Of a stretch of 64,000 nucleotides of DNA, positions 1-9,417 are shown in pieces. Position 1 is the first letter of the stretch. Each line of letters starts with the position of its first letter. This DNA comes from Polychytrium aggregatum (taxonomy: Eukaryota; Chytridiomycota; Chytridiomycetes; Polychytriales). The translations under genes were made by a program, and so were the position numbers. The DNA is taken from the NCBI RefSeq assembly GCF_025602895.1, contig NW_026516371.1:1-64000 (forward strand). Reading direction: 5' to 3'. The notes under the pieces were generated by a model. It did not search any database. It saw only the letters and a program-made list of their open reading frames with translations, and was not told where the DNA came from.

Positions 1-150
1 CTGTGCCGCAAGTGCAAGCTCGCCTCGGCCGATCCCTGGATCGTCGTCAAGCACGGCAAGGACGAGCTCCAGCTCAAGTGTCCCCAGGCCCTCGAGGACG
101 GACCCTGCCCCCGGCCAGGATGTCGGCCTTCCAGTTCTGGGCCCACATGA
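1..150 (+). CDS. Upstream reading frame of LINE A, partial (Cys-rich)
   Basis: Frame 1 is open from the window edge to a TGA at 148-150. It has the GC-rich third positions of the rest of the element up to about base 118, and it encodes a Cys-rich segment beginning LCRKCK with three more Cys downstream. From about base 120 the coding bias moves to frame 3, where ORF1 continues. The stop overlaps an in-frame ORF1 ATG as ATGA (147-150). It may be the 3' end of a separate upstream ORF, or the start of ORF1 displaced by an indel. The function is not known; a zinc-binding segment is an inference from the Cys spacing. Confidence 0.45.
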   Translation: MCRKCKLASADPWIVVKHGKDELQLKCPQALEDGPCPRPGCRPSSSGPT

Positions 151-1643
151 GCCGCACCACCAAGGGAGTCCCGCAAGCTGTTGTGGATGCGTTCTCGGAC
201 AAGTTCAAGGAGAACTTCCACACCAAGTGCGGCCTCAAGACCATGGACAAGCAGCGCGCCGTCCCCCGTGGTGCCTCTGAAGGCGCCCCTCGAGCAGCCC
301 CTGCTTCCACTGCTGACCCCGTCGATCCAGCTCGTCGAGCTGTTGATGCTGTTGGCACTGCGTCCCCTTTGTCCCCAAGGCCAGGCCCGTCCTTCCGCCC
401 CGACCCGTCGTCAAGGCCAAGACCCCTCCTCCGTCCCAGGCTCCCGTCCCTGCGATGGAAACCCGAGGAGGCCCTCGCTATCCTCAAGCGAGAGGCTGAC
501 CGGGTGCAGTCCATCCTGTTCGAGGCACTCGTGGCCGACAACATGGATGCTGCCACCAAGGCCATGGTCCAGAAGATCGCCAAGTCCAATGTGGCAATCA
601 GCCGTGCCACGGAGCAGCTCCGCAAGTCTGTTGCCAACAAGACTGCCACCCCCAAGACCCAGTCCCCCGGTTCCAAGACCCAGTCCTCCGGCTCCCTCCC
701 TGGCTCTGCCCCTGTTTCCGCCCCGTCTCCCTCGTACAAGGCCGCTCTCTTGAAGAACGTTCGGGAGGCCGAGAGCCGTGTCGGCCGCATGTCCGAGGCC
801 AGCCAGCTCGACGAATGGAAGAGGATGCTGACCACCGGCCGAATGCCAGGCTCCTCCAAGCCGATCCAGCCCAACCAGCACCGCCAGCCAGTCCTTGTCC
901 CCGGGACGGTCGCCAACTCTGAGCTCCGGAACGACAAGTTCAGGGAGGCCGTCACCAACATGGACTGGCTGTACGTCGAGGGCATCCGCTGTGGCGACCT
1001 CGGCAGTGTCCGCCGCAACCTCAAGCGATGCGGCATCGACACCAGGGAGTTGGCCGAGATCAACTTCCCTGAGGCCACGGTCATGGAGGTCCTTGTCCGC
1101 GACAAATCCAACAAGGCCGACCTTGGTGCCCGTCTGGAGTCGCTGTCGTCCACACATGGCAGGGTCAGGGTCGTACCGGCCTACGACGTCATCCATGGTC
1201 TCAAGCACCATGGACTGGCCCTGTCCCGATCCGATGCCATCAAGAACTTTATGGCAAAGTCCCTCCGCCAGGCAGCCAAGGCCAAGACCGCCCCTGTCCG
1301 CCGCTGCATCCAGATGCGCATCCCCGAGGAGTACCGCGACGAGTACGACTCGCTCCTCAAGAAGGCCCTATCCGGCAAGGAGGTCAAGCGGGCGGACATC
1401 ACCGCCGTCCCCAAGGTCCCTGGTTCTGCCGCTGCCGCTGCCTCGTCGTCTGCCTCTGCCGCTGCCGCTACCGCTGCCCCTGCCGTTGTCGTTGCTGTCG
1501 CTGCTGCTGCTGCCCCCGCCGCTGGTGCCTCGTCAAAGCCCAGCAAGCCTCACCCCGCCTACAGAGTCCCGCTGTCCGTCATGGACACTGACTCTGAAGG
1601 AGAGGGCCCCCGGGCCAGCAGCAGCGCTGCACGACTCCAATGA
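120..1643 (+). CDS. LINE A ORF1 protein
   Basis: ORF1 of a LINE normally encodes an RNA-binding protein that packages the transcript. From the ATG at 120 it is 507 residues; a second in-frame ATG at 147 is also possible. Coding bias in this frame begins near 120, which is why the longer open frame back to base 3 was not used. The middle part is rich in Lys, Ala and Leu and looks helical; the C-terminal part has a long Ala/Ser-rich low-complexity stretch (about 1420-1530) and an acidic tail. No zinc knuckle or RRM was recognised. Its TGA (1641-1643) overlaps the ORF2 ATG (1640-1642) as ATGA, so ORF2 may be translated by termination-reinitiation. Confidence 0.75.
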   Translation: MSAFQFWAHMSRTTKGVPQAVVDAFSDKFKENFHTKCGLKTMDKQRAVPRGASEGAPRAAPASTADPVDPARRAVDAVGTASPLSPRPGPSFRPDPSSRPRPLLRPRLPSLRWKPEEALAILKREADRVQSILFEALVADNMDAATKAMVQKIAKSNVAISRATEQLRKSVANKTATPKTQSPGSKTQSSGSLPGSAPVSAPSPSYKAALLKNVREAESRVGRMSEASQLDEWKRMLTTGRMPGSSKPIQPNQHRQPVLVPGTVANSELRNDKFREAVTNMDWLYVEGIRCGDLGSVRRNLKRCGIDTRELAEINFPEATVMEVLVRDKSNKADLGARLESLSSTHGRVRVVPAYDVIHGLKHHGLALSRSDAIKNFMAKSLRQAAKAKTAPVRRCIQMRIPEEYRDEYDSLLKKALSGKEVKRADITAVPKVPGSAAAAASSSASAAAATAAPAVVVAVAAAAAPAAGASSKPSKPHPAYRVPLSVMDTDSEGEGPRASSSAARLQ

Positions 1644-4600
1644 ATCCACACCCCTCGCAGGGAGGCGGCAGGGCCCAGGCATCCCTGACCGTCGCTTCCT
1701 TCAATGTCTGTGGCATCAACGTCAACGACGTTGAACTCAAGAACCTCATCGACACCAACGACATCGACTTTGTCGGTGTCCAAGAAACCCTCGCCGACCT
1801 CGAACCCCGCAGCCCTCTCTGTGGCTATGCCGCCAAGGTCCCTGGTCCCCGTTGCCGCGCCGGCAGAGGCATCGCCATCCTCTACAACCCGGCCAGGATC
1901 GACCCGCACGACTTCACCAACATTGAAGTCAGCGACAAGGGCGACGCCATGTGGGTGACATACAAACACGTCATCCACATCGGCAACTTCTACCTGTCCC
2001 CGAGCCTCAAGCTGGACGACTACCGCGAGGCCCTCCAGTCGATCCACACCAAGGCCGCCCTCCCCGACGCCCAGGTCATTGTGGTGGGTGACTTCAATGC
2101 CCACCTCAGTGCCCTGAGCGGACTGCCCACGCCGCTCCGTGGCAGGGAGAAGATCCTCGAGGACACTGTCTCCCGCGCCGGTCTCCGCGTTGTGCCGCCA
2201 GCTGTGATCCCGACCCACACCCGGCAGCGGGGTCCCAGCTGGACAACGATCGACTACATCTTTGTGTCGCATCGCCAGGCCAACAACGACCCGCTGCTGC
2301 AGGTCGACACTGCCGGTGCCTTCCGTGGCCAGTCCGACCACTTCCCCATCTGGGCGACTCTGCGGGTACAGCCAAAGTACTACCCAAAGGTCGACCAATG
2401 GCAGTGGAAGATCGCCCAGCTCGAGGATCCCGCCGTCCGCGCCCAGTACCTCTTGGCGCTGCTGGACGAGCGCGAACGCGGTCTGCAGCGCATCCAGGCT
2501 GCACTGCGGCCAATCTCAAGGGGATCGGTCATTCCGATCTCGGAGAGTGCGGCCCAGGACTGCATCGACCGCGCCTGGTCCATCATGATCGCCCTGATCA
2601 CCACCGCTGCCGACTCCACCATCGGCAAGGCTTCCATCAAGACCGTCTGGAAGGACCCGGCCCTGATCCCCGAGATGCGGCAGCTTCGCGAGAGGCGCCG
2701 CGATCTCATCTACCAGCTCAAGTTGCCCGGGCTCTCCCTCCGCGTCGCCGAGGACAAGCGCGCCGAACTCCGCGCTGTCCGCAAACAAGAAAAGAACCTC
2801 ATCGTCCAGTCCCGCCGAGCAGCCGAGACCCTGGCCATGAACAAGCTGCACTCCCTCAACGCTTCCGAGGTCGCCAAGTCCCTGGCCGCCATGAAGAAGC
2901 GCAAGGAGCTCGACGACGCCTTCCACTTCGACAACTCGGACGAGGCCCTCGAGCGACTTGTGGTCTACTACGGCAAGGTCTCGTCGCACTCCCAGGACAC
3001 CCCCGGTGCCGCCTTTGACCGGACCGTCGGCCCAAGACCCCTGGACACTGTTCCGCGCCTGCTCCCCGAGGACCGCTCCATTCCCCGCTTGTCGTCGGAC
3101 GAGGTGGCCGATGCCATCGTCAAGTCCCCCAAGCGCAAGTCTTCCGGCCCGGACAAGATCAAGGCCGAGATGCTGCACCCTGTCGCTCCCGTGGTCGCTC
3201 CCTGGCTCCGGGCCATCCTGCTGGCCGCCCTCAAGGCCTCCGTCGTCCCGACCGAGTGGAACACTGTCCTGATCCACCCGGTCTACAAGAACAAGGGTTC
3301 GATCCTCGATCCGGCCATGTACCGGCCCATCGGGTTGACCCAGGTCCTCCGCAAGATCGCCGAGCGAGTCCTGCTGCCGTTCCTCACCCGCGAGATCGGC
3401 ATCATGGACATTGCCCAGGGAGGCTTCCGCCCGGACCGAGGCACCCTCGACCAGGTGTACTCGCTCGACGCTCTTGTCCGCATGAACAAGATCCGCGACG
3501 ACGAGTACAGCCTGGTCTTCCTCGACATCAAGGCCGCCTACGACACTGTCTGGCGGGAGCGCCTCTGGGACAAGATCGCCGCCCGAGGTGCTGGTCCGGT
3601 CGCCGTCGGGGTCCTCAGGGCCATGTTCGACCGCACTCTTGTCCGCGTCGCCAGCAAGGGCCGCACGTCGCAGCCTGTGTGGCTGCAGAAGGGTCTCATC
3701 CAAGGCTCGGTCCTGAGTCCCCTTCTGTTCAGTGCCCACATTGACGACCTGCCTGGACTGCTCCGAGCCGAGGACGGACTTGTGCTTGCCTCGAGTCGCC
3801 ACCACCGTCTCCGGGTCAACTCGCTCTGGTTCGCCGATGACGGTGTCCTCATCTGTCCGGCTGGCCGCACCCAGGCCATGCTGGATATCTGTGAACGCCA
3901 CAGCATCGACAACCGCTACCGCTTCTCGCCGCCCAAGTGCGAGGTGTTGTACTCGGCCTGCAACGTCGACCAGCTCCATCCCGCCAAGCTGTACGGCACC
4001 GAGCTGCCCAAGGTCCTCCAGTTCCGCTACCTCGGTGTCATGGTCGACATTGACGGATTCCGCCCGGACCTCCAGTTCGACAAGCTCCTCCGCAAGGTCC
4101 ACATGGTCACCGACACCGTGGTTGGACTTGGCATCACCCTCGGCAAGGTCTCGGCCAAGACCATCACCCAGGTCTACAAGACCTTTGTGCGGCCGACCCT
4201 CGAATACGGGATGGCCATGGACATCCCGGACCCGGCCCTGCGCGACCGCCTCGACGACGCCCAGATGACGGCCCTCCGCACCATGTTCCGCGTCGGTCCC
4301 GGCACTCCCGTCGGTGCCATGCACCTCAACTGCGGCCTCCCCAAGATGTCCGTCCGTGTCAAGATGCTGGCCCTCCAGAACTGGGCCCGCTGGGACGACC
4401 AAGTCTCTGACGGCGACAAGATGCTGTCGATGATCCTGCGCAACAAGATCATTGCGCCCTACCACCCCGACCAGTTCCTCGGCCAAGGAGTCCGAGCCGA
4501 TCCGCACTGGGCCATGGTGGTCCGCCGACAAGAGGCCGACCACTCCCTCACGGCCACGGAGATCTACCGAGGCAAGACCCGACACCAGCCGCCGCCGCCC

Positions 4601-5314
4601 GGACCGCCCCGACCCCAACCCGTCCCGATCAAGACCCTCATCTTCGAGGACCACATGAAGAACGGCTTCGACCGCTCCAAGCAACTCACCGCCGCCTGCA
4701 CCCCGTCGACCAAGATGTCGGGACTCTGGGAGGCTCGCGGGTACCAAGGATCCATGGTCATGCTCATGTTCATGGTCCGATGGCGACTCGGTGCTCTCCC
4801 AGGCCACTTCAGATTTGGCTACCGCAAGTGCAAGAACCTGGCTCGACACGGATCCGGGATCGACTTGACCAGGACCCACGCACAGCAATGTGTGGATCCG
4901 CATCAAGTCCTGGTCCGCAAGGTCGCAGCCCTCAAGACGGCCCACCCGACTTGGGTGGAAAGTGGTATAGCCGGAGTGGGACCAGTGGACAAGCTGCTGG
5001 ACCTGCTCAGTTTCGATCGCACTCCCCCTCGCAGTCGCACCCCTCCCGCACTTGGATCGCTTACTGCTCATGTACCCGCTCCCCGCAATGCCTTCCGAAC
5101 ATTCGCACTTGGTGCACACCCCGCACCAGCACCCACTCCCACACTCAGTGTAGTCCCACCCTTGCAGTCTCCACCTGCACCCCCATCACAGCGTAGTATA
5201 GTGCCAGCACTTGTCACTCCACCACCCCGACCTCCCCTCGATCCTGCTGTTCCCTTGTGGGAACTGCTTGAAAATGTGTTCACCCACTTGGTCTCAGACC
5301 TTGTGGGCAGCTGA
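1640..5314 (+). CDS. LINE A ORF2: APE endonuclease and reverse transcriptase
   Basis: This intact 1224-residue polyprotein should nick target DNA and reverse-transcribe the element RNA. The N-terminal part is an exonuclease-endonuclease-phosphatase domain: SFNVCG near residue 19, VQET, GDFNAH at about 150, DYIFV, and SDHFPI at about 232. The RT domain follows, with YRPIGL, FLDIKAAYDTVW, LIQGSVLSPLLF and the catalytic FADD at about 731-734. A C-terminal region has RWRLG.LPGH followed by a Cys/His cluster near residue 1064, in which the first Cys seen in LINE B and LINE C is a Tyr. The protein ends with LWELLENVFT. No RNase H motif was seen. The frame has no stops or breaks, so this copy could be active. 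Confidence 0.93.
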   Translation: MNPHPSQGGGRAQASLTVASFNVCGINVNDVELKNLIDTNDIDFVGVQETLADLEPRSPLCGYAAKVPGPRCRAGRGIAILYNPARIDPHDFTNIEVSDKGDAMWVTYKHVIHIGNFYLSPSLKLDDYREALQSIHTKAALPDAQVIVVGDFNAHLSALSGLPTPLRGREKILEDTVSRAGLRVVPPAVIPTHTRQRGPSWTTIDYIFVSHRQANNDPLLQVDTAGAFRGQSDHFPIWATLRVQPKYYPKVDQWQWKIAQLEDPAVRAQYLLALLDERERGLQRIQAALRPISRGSVIPISESAAQDCIDRAWSIMIALITTAADSTIGKASIKTVWKDPALIPEMRQLRERRRDLIYQLKLPGLSLRVAEDKRAELRAVRKQEKNLIVQSRRAAETLAMNKLHSLNASEVAKSLAAMKKRKELDDAFHFDNSDEALERLVVYYGKVSSHSQDTPGAAFDRTVGPRPLDTVPRLLPEDRSIPRLSSDEVADAIVKSPKRKSSGPDKIKAEMLHPVAPVVAPWLRAILLAALKASVVPTEWNTVLIHPVYKNKGSILDPAMYRPIGLTQVLRKIAERVLLPFLTREIGIMDIAQGGFRPDRGTLDQVYSLDALVRMNKIRDDEYSLVFLDIKAAYDTVWRERLWDKIAARGAGPVAVGVLRAMFDRTLVRVASKGRTSQPVWLQKGLIQGSVLSPLLFSAHIDDLPGLLRAEDGLVLASSRHHRLRVNSLWFADDGVLICPAGRTQAMLDICERHSIDNRYRFSPPKCEVLYSACNVDQLHPAKLYGTELPKVLQFRYLGVMVDIDGFRPDLQFDKLLRKVHMVTDTVVGLGITLGKVSAKTITQVYKTFVRPTLEYGMAMDIPDPALRDRLDDAQMTALRTMFRVGPGTPVGAMHLNCGLPKMSVRVKMLALQNWARWDDQVSDGDKMLSMILRNKIIAPYHPDQFLGQGVRADPHWAMVVRRQEADHSLTATEIYRGKTRHQPPPPGPPRPQPVPIKTLIFEDHMKNGFDRSKQLTAACTPSTKMSGLWEARGYQGSMVMLMFMVRWRLGALPGHFRFGYRKCKNLARHGSGIDLTRTHAQQCVDPHQVLVRKVAALKTAHPTWVESGIAGVGPVDKLLDLLSFDRTPPRSRTPPALGSLTAHVPAPRNAFRTFALGAHPAPAPTPTLSVVPPLQSPPAPPSQRSIVPALVTPPPRPPLDPAVPLWELLENVFTHLVSDLVGS

Positions 5315-5444
5315 GGCAGCACTAGGCTGCAACAGGAGTAAATAGGCTTGCCTGTGTACTCAACGTGCCGGGGTACCAACCTGTTGGACCTGATGGCTTG
5401 TCTTCTTGAATAAAGTTGACTATAGTAACAAAAAAAAAAAAAAA
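5315..5444 (+). terminator. LINE A 3' UTR, poly(A) signal and tail
   Basis: A 115-nt 3' UTR carries AATAAA at 5409-5414 and ends in TAGTAAC followed by 15 A (5430-5444). The same 3' end occurs in copies 2, 3 and 4, so it marks the true end of the family. Confidence 0.85.
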
Positions 5445-5976
5445 CAAGGCCGACCTTGGTGCCCGTCTGGAGTCGCTGTCGTCCACACATGGCAGGGTCA
5501 GGGTCGTACCGGCCTACGACGTCATCCATGGTCTCAAGCACCATGGACTGGCCCTGTCCCGATCCGATGCCATCAAGAACTTTATGGCAAAGTCCCTCCG
5601 CCAGGCAGCCAAGGCCAAGACCGCCCCTGTCCGCCGCTGCATCCAGATGCGCATCCCCGAGGAGTACCGCGACGAGTACGACTCGCTCCTCAAGAAGGCC
5701 CTATCCGGCAAGGAGGTCAAGCGGGCGGACATCACCGCCGTCCCCAAGGTCCCTGGTTCTGCCGCTGCCGCTGCCTCGTCGTCTGCCTCTGCCGCTGCCG
5801 CTACCGCTGCCCCTGCCGTTGTCGTTGCTGTCGCTGCTGCTGCTGCCCCCGCCGCTGGTGCCTCGTCAAAGCCCAGCAAGCCTCACCCCGCCTACAGAGT
5901 CCCGCTGTCCGTCATGGACACTGACTCTGAAGGAGAGGGCCCCCGGGCCAGCAGCAGCGCTGCACGACTCCAATGA
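5445..5976 (+). pseudogene. LINE A copy 2 ORF1, 3' remnant
   Basis: Only the last 176 or so codons of ORF1 survive, reading in frame from KADLGARLES to the Ala-rich tail. The ATGA stop-start overlap with ORF2 is kept at 5973-5976. The 5' truncation removes any normal start. Confidence 0.85.
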
Positions 5977-8819
5977 ATCCACACCCCTCGCAGGGAGGCG
6001 GCAGGGCCCAGGCATCCCTGACCGTCGCTTCCTTCAATGTCTGTGGCATCAACGTCAACGACGTTGAACTCAAGAACCTCATCGACACCAACGACATCGA
6101 CTTTGTCGGTGTCCAAGAAACCCTCGCCGACCTCGAACCCCGCAGCCCTCTCTGTGGCTATGCCGCCAAGGTCCCTGGTCCCCGTTGCCGCGCCGGCAGA
6201 GGCATCGCCATCCTCTACAACCCGGCCAGGATCGACCCGCACGACTTCACCAACATTGAAGTCAGCGACAAGGGCGACGCCATGTGGGTGACATACAAAC
6301 ACGTCATCCACATCGGCAACTTCTACCTGTCCCCGAGCCTCAAGCTGGACGACTACCGCGAGGCCCTCCAGTCGATCCACACCAAGGCCGCCCTCCCCGA
6401 CGCCCAGGTCATTGTGGTGGGTGACTTCAATGCCCACCTCAGTGCCCTGAGCGGACTGCCCACGCCGCTCCGTGGCAGGGAGAAGATCCTCGAGGACACT
6501 GTCTCCCGCGCCGGTCTCCGCGTTGTGCCGCCAGCTGTGATCCCGACCCACACCCGGCAGCGGGGTCCCAGCTGGACAACGATCGACTACATCTTTGTGT
6601 CGCATCGCCAGGCCAACAACGACCCGCTGCTGCAGGTCGACACTGCCGGTGCCTTCCGTGGCCAGTCCGACCACTTCCCCATCTGGGCGACTCTGCGGGT
6701 ACAGCCAAAGTACTACCCAAAGGTCGACCAATGGCAGTGGAAGATCGCCCAGCTCGAGGATCCCGCCGTCCGCGCCCAGTACCTCTTGGCGCTGCTGGAC
6801 GAGCGCGAACGCGGTCTGCAGCGCATCCAGGCTGCACTGCGGCCAATCTCAAGGGGATCGGTCATTCCGATCTCGGAGAGTGCGGCCCAGGACTGCATCG
6901 ACCGCGCCTGGTCCATCATGATCGCCCTGATCACCACCGCTGCCGACTCCACCATCGGCAAGGCTTCCATCAAGACCGTCTGGAAGGACCCGGCCCTGAT
7001 CCCCGAGATGCGGCAGCTTCGCGAGAGGCGCCGCGATCTCATCTACCAGCTCAAGTTGCCCGGGCTCTCCCTCCGCGTCGCCGAGGACAAGCGCGCCGAA
7101 CTCCGCGCTGTCCGCAAACAAGAAAAGAACCTCATCGTCCAGTCCCGCCGAGCAGCCGAGACCCTGGCCATGAACAAGCTGCACTCCCTCAACGCTTCCG
7201 AGGTCGCCAAGTCCCTGGCCGCCATGAAGAAGCGCAAGGAGCTCGACGACGCCTTCCACTTCGACAACTCGGACGAGGCCCTCGAGCGACTTGTGGTCTA
7301 CTACGGCAAGGTCTCGTCGCACTCCCAGGACACCCCCGGTGCCGCCTTTGACCGGACCGTCGGCCCAAGACCCCTGGACACTGTTCCGCGCCTGCTCCCC
7401 GAGGACCGCTCCATTCCCCGCTTGTCGTCGGACGAGGTGGCCGATGCCATCGTCAAGTCCCCCAAGCGCAAGTCTTCCGGCCCGGACAAGATCAAGGCCG
7501 AGATGCTGCACCCTGTCGCTCCCGTGGTCGCTCCCTGGCTCCGGGCCATCCTGCTGGCCGCCCTCAAGGCCTCCGTCGTCCCGACCGAGTGGAACACTGT
7601 CCTGATCCACCCGGTCTACAAGAACAAGGGTTCGATCCTCGATCCGGCCATGTACCGGCCCATCGGGTTGACCCAGGTCCTCCGCAAGATCGCCGAGCGA
7701 GTCCTGCTGCCGTTCCTCACCCGCGAGATCGGCATCATGGACATTGCCCAGGGAGGCTTCCGCCCGGACCGAGGCACCCTCGACCAGGTGTACTCGCTCG
7801 ACGCTCTTGTCCGCATGAACAAGATCCGCGACGACGAGTACAGCCTGGTCTTCCTCGACATCAAGGCCGCCTACGACACTGTCTGGCGGGAGCGCCTCTG
7901 GGACAAGATCGCCGCCCGAGGTGCTGGTCCGGTCGCCGTCGGGGTCCTCAGGGCCATGTTCGACCGCACTCTTGTCCGCGTCGCCAGCAAGGGCCGCACG
8001 TCGCAGCCTGTGTGGCTGCAGAAGGGTCTCATCCAAGGCTCGGTCCTGAGTCCCCTTCTGTTCAGTGCCCACATTGACGACCTGCCTGGACTGCTCCGAG
8101 CCGAGGACGGACTTGTGCTTGCCTCGAGTCGCCACCACCGTCTCCGGGTCAACTCGCTCTGGTTCGCCGATGACGGTGTCCTCATCTGTCCGGCTGGCCG
8201 CACCCAGGCCATGCTGGATATCTGTGAACGCCACAGCATCGACAACCGCTACCGCTTCTCGCCGCCCAAGTGCGAGGTGTTGTACTCGGCCTGCAACGTC
8301 GACCAGCTCCATCCCGCCAAGCTGTACGGCACCGAGCTGCCCAAGGTCCTCCAGTTCCGCTACCTCGGTGTCATGGTCGACATTGACGGATTCCGCCCGG
8401 ACCTCCAGTTCGACAAGCTCCTCCGCAAGGTCCACATGGTCACCGACACCGTGGTTGGACTTGGCATCACCCTCGGCAAGGTCTCGGCCAAGACCATCAC
8501 CCAGGTCTACAAGACCTTTGTGCGGCCGACCCTCGAATACGGGATGGCCATGGACATCCCGGACCCGGCCCTGCGCGACCGCCTCGACGACGCCCAGATG
8601 ACGGCCCTCCGCACCATGTTCCGCGTCGGTCCCGGCACTCCCGTCGGTGCCATGCACCTCAACTGCGGCCTCCCCAAGATGTCCGTCCGTGTCAAGATGC
8701 TGGCCCTCCAGAACTGGGCCCGCTGGGACGACCAAGTCTCTGACGGCGACAAGATGCTGTCGATGATCCTGCGCAACAAGATCATTGCGCCCTACCACCC
8801 CGACCAGTTCCTCGGCCAA
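5973..8819 (+). pseudogene. LINE A copy 2 ORF2, 5' part (disrupted)
   Basis: The endonuclease and RT domains are the same as in copy 1 (GDFNAH, SDHFPI, FADD). The frame is broken by LTR element A after QFLGQ and runs into LTR sequence to a stop at 8919-8921. The C-terminal part, with the Cys/His cluster and the LWELLENVFT end, lies at 15292-16119 on the far side of the insertion, in the frame expected once one copy of the TSD is discounted. Confidence 0.92.
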
Positions 8820-9238
8820 TGTGATGACCAGCATCACAACGGACCAATGAGATTGTCCCGCATGCTCTCGCCCTCCGCACCAATCATGAGTCCCCACGTG
8901 TTTGTTTGCCCCCATGCATGAGCACGCGCCGTTGCCACCCGCGTCTACTGGTTTCCTGCCTCCCCCACCGCTCGGCACATGTCCCCGGGCTGTGCCAAGC
9001 CTCTCTCGCTTGCACACCAGCCACTCTCGCACCCCCTTCTCGCTTCTCTGTGATGCTCCACCCTTCTCGCCCACTTTTGCCCCTCGACCTTCTCCCGGTC
9101 TATAAATAGCCCTGCATGTCTGAGCCTATGTTGAACACCAGTTCGAACAAAACTTGTTCTTTGGTGTTCGGGGCTAAAAGCTAATAAAGCTCATACCAAG
9201 CACTTGGTCTTCGTCCTTGCGCTTGTTCACTCCTTACA
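8820..9238 (+). repeat. 5' LTR of element A
   Basis: A 419-bp LTR bounded by TG...CA. It holds TATAAATA at 9101-9108, AATAAA at 9183-9188, and an inverted repeat around the predicted R start (outer arms 9133-9140 and 9162-9169, inner arms 9145-9150 and 9154-9159). Confidence 0.96.
9101..9140 (+). promoter_or_regulatory. LTR promoter: TATA box and predicted transcript start
   Basis: TATAAATA begins at 9101. The transcript is predicted to start at A9140, because the 12 nt from there are the exact complement of the site just after the LTR, as expected for a self-primed element. The same 39-nt distance from TATA to this segment is seen in the solo LTR and in LTR element C. The start is inferred, not mapped. 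Confidence 0.65.
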
Positions 9239-9239
9239 C

Positions 9240-9251
9240 TTTGTTCGAACT
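9240..9251 (+). promoter_or_regulatory. Predicted self-primer binding site of element A
   Basis: TTTGTTCGAACT, one base after the 5' LTR, is the perfect reverse complement of 9140-9151 in the LTR. No tRNA-type TGG follows the LTR. In Tf1 the first bases of the element mRNA fold back onto such a site and prime minus-strand DNA; the same is inferred here. The sequence holds a GTTCGAAC palindrome, so chance self-complementarity contributes to part of the match. Confidence 0.65.
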
Positions 9252-9417
9252 CTCTTCTACTGATACCACCTGCTTGGTATCTTCCGCTCCTAGCCCCGCC
9301 CCTTTCCTAGTCCTGTCCGAACCTCAAGCACACTTGTGTCTGAGCCCTCTTCGCTCTCCTGTTCTTGAACCTCCTCGCTTTTTTTTTTTTTTTCCCAGTC
9401 CCAGTCCCAGTCCCGCC

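Larger units (their letters stand above)
1..5444 (+). mobile_element. LINE A copy 1 (non-LTR retrotransposon), 5' end beyond window
   Basis: This is an autonomous APE-type LINE with ORF1 (120-1643), ORF2 (1640-5314), a 3' UTR with AATAAA at 5409-5414, and a 15-nt poly(A) tail (5430-5444). It is the longest LINE A copy here and its 5' end lies outside the window. ORF2 carries endonuclease and RT but no RNase H that I can recognise. The tail is followed at once by a second, 5'-truncated LINE A copy. The clade (Tad-like or another I-superfamily branch) cannot be fixed by eye. Confidence 0.93.
5445..8819 (+). mobile_element. LINE A copy 2, left part (5'-truncated, split by LTR element A)
   Basis: The sequence from 5445 repeats that of copy 1 from about 1112, so the 5' end is cut inside ORF1. 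It runs to 8819, where LTR element A is inserted; the last five bases (gccaa, 8815-8819) are the target-site duplication. The remainder is at 15287-16249. By eye the encoded protein is identical to that of copy 1 in the parts compared. Confidence 0.95.

Noticed and set aside
2516-5119. 867-codon open frame on the minus strand opposite LINE A ORF2
   Set aside because: It is a GC-bias shadow of ORF2; it repeats with every LINE A copy and has no domain.
9133-9169. R-region hairpin of element A as a functional RNA element
   Set aside because: Its outer arm starts before the predicted transcript start, so it can form fully only at the 3' end of the RNA; evidence for a function is too thin.
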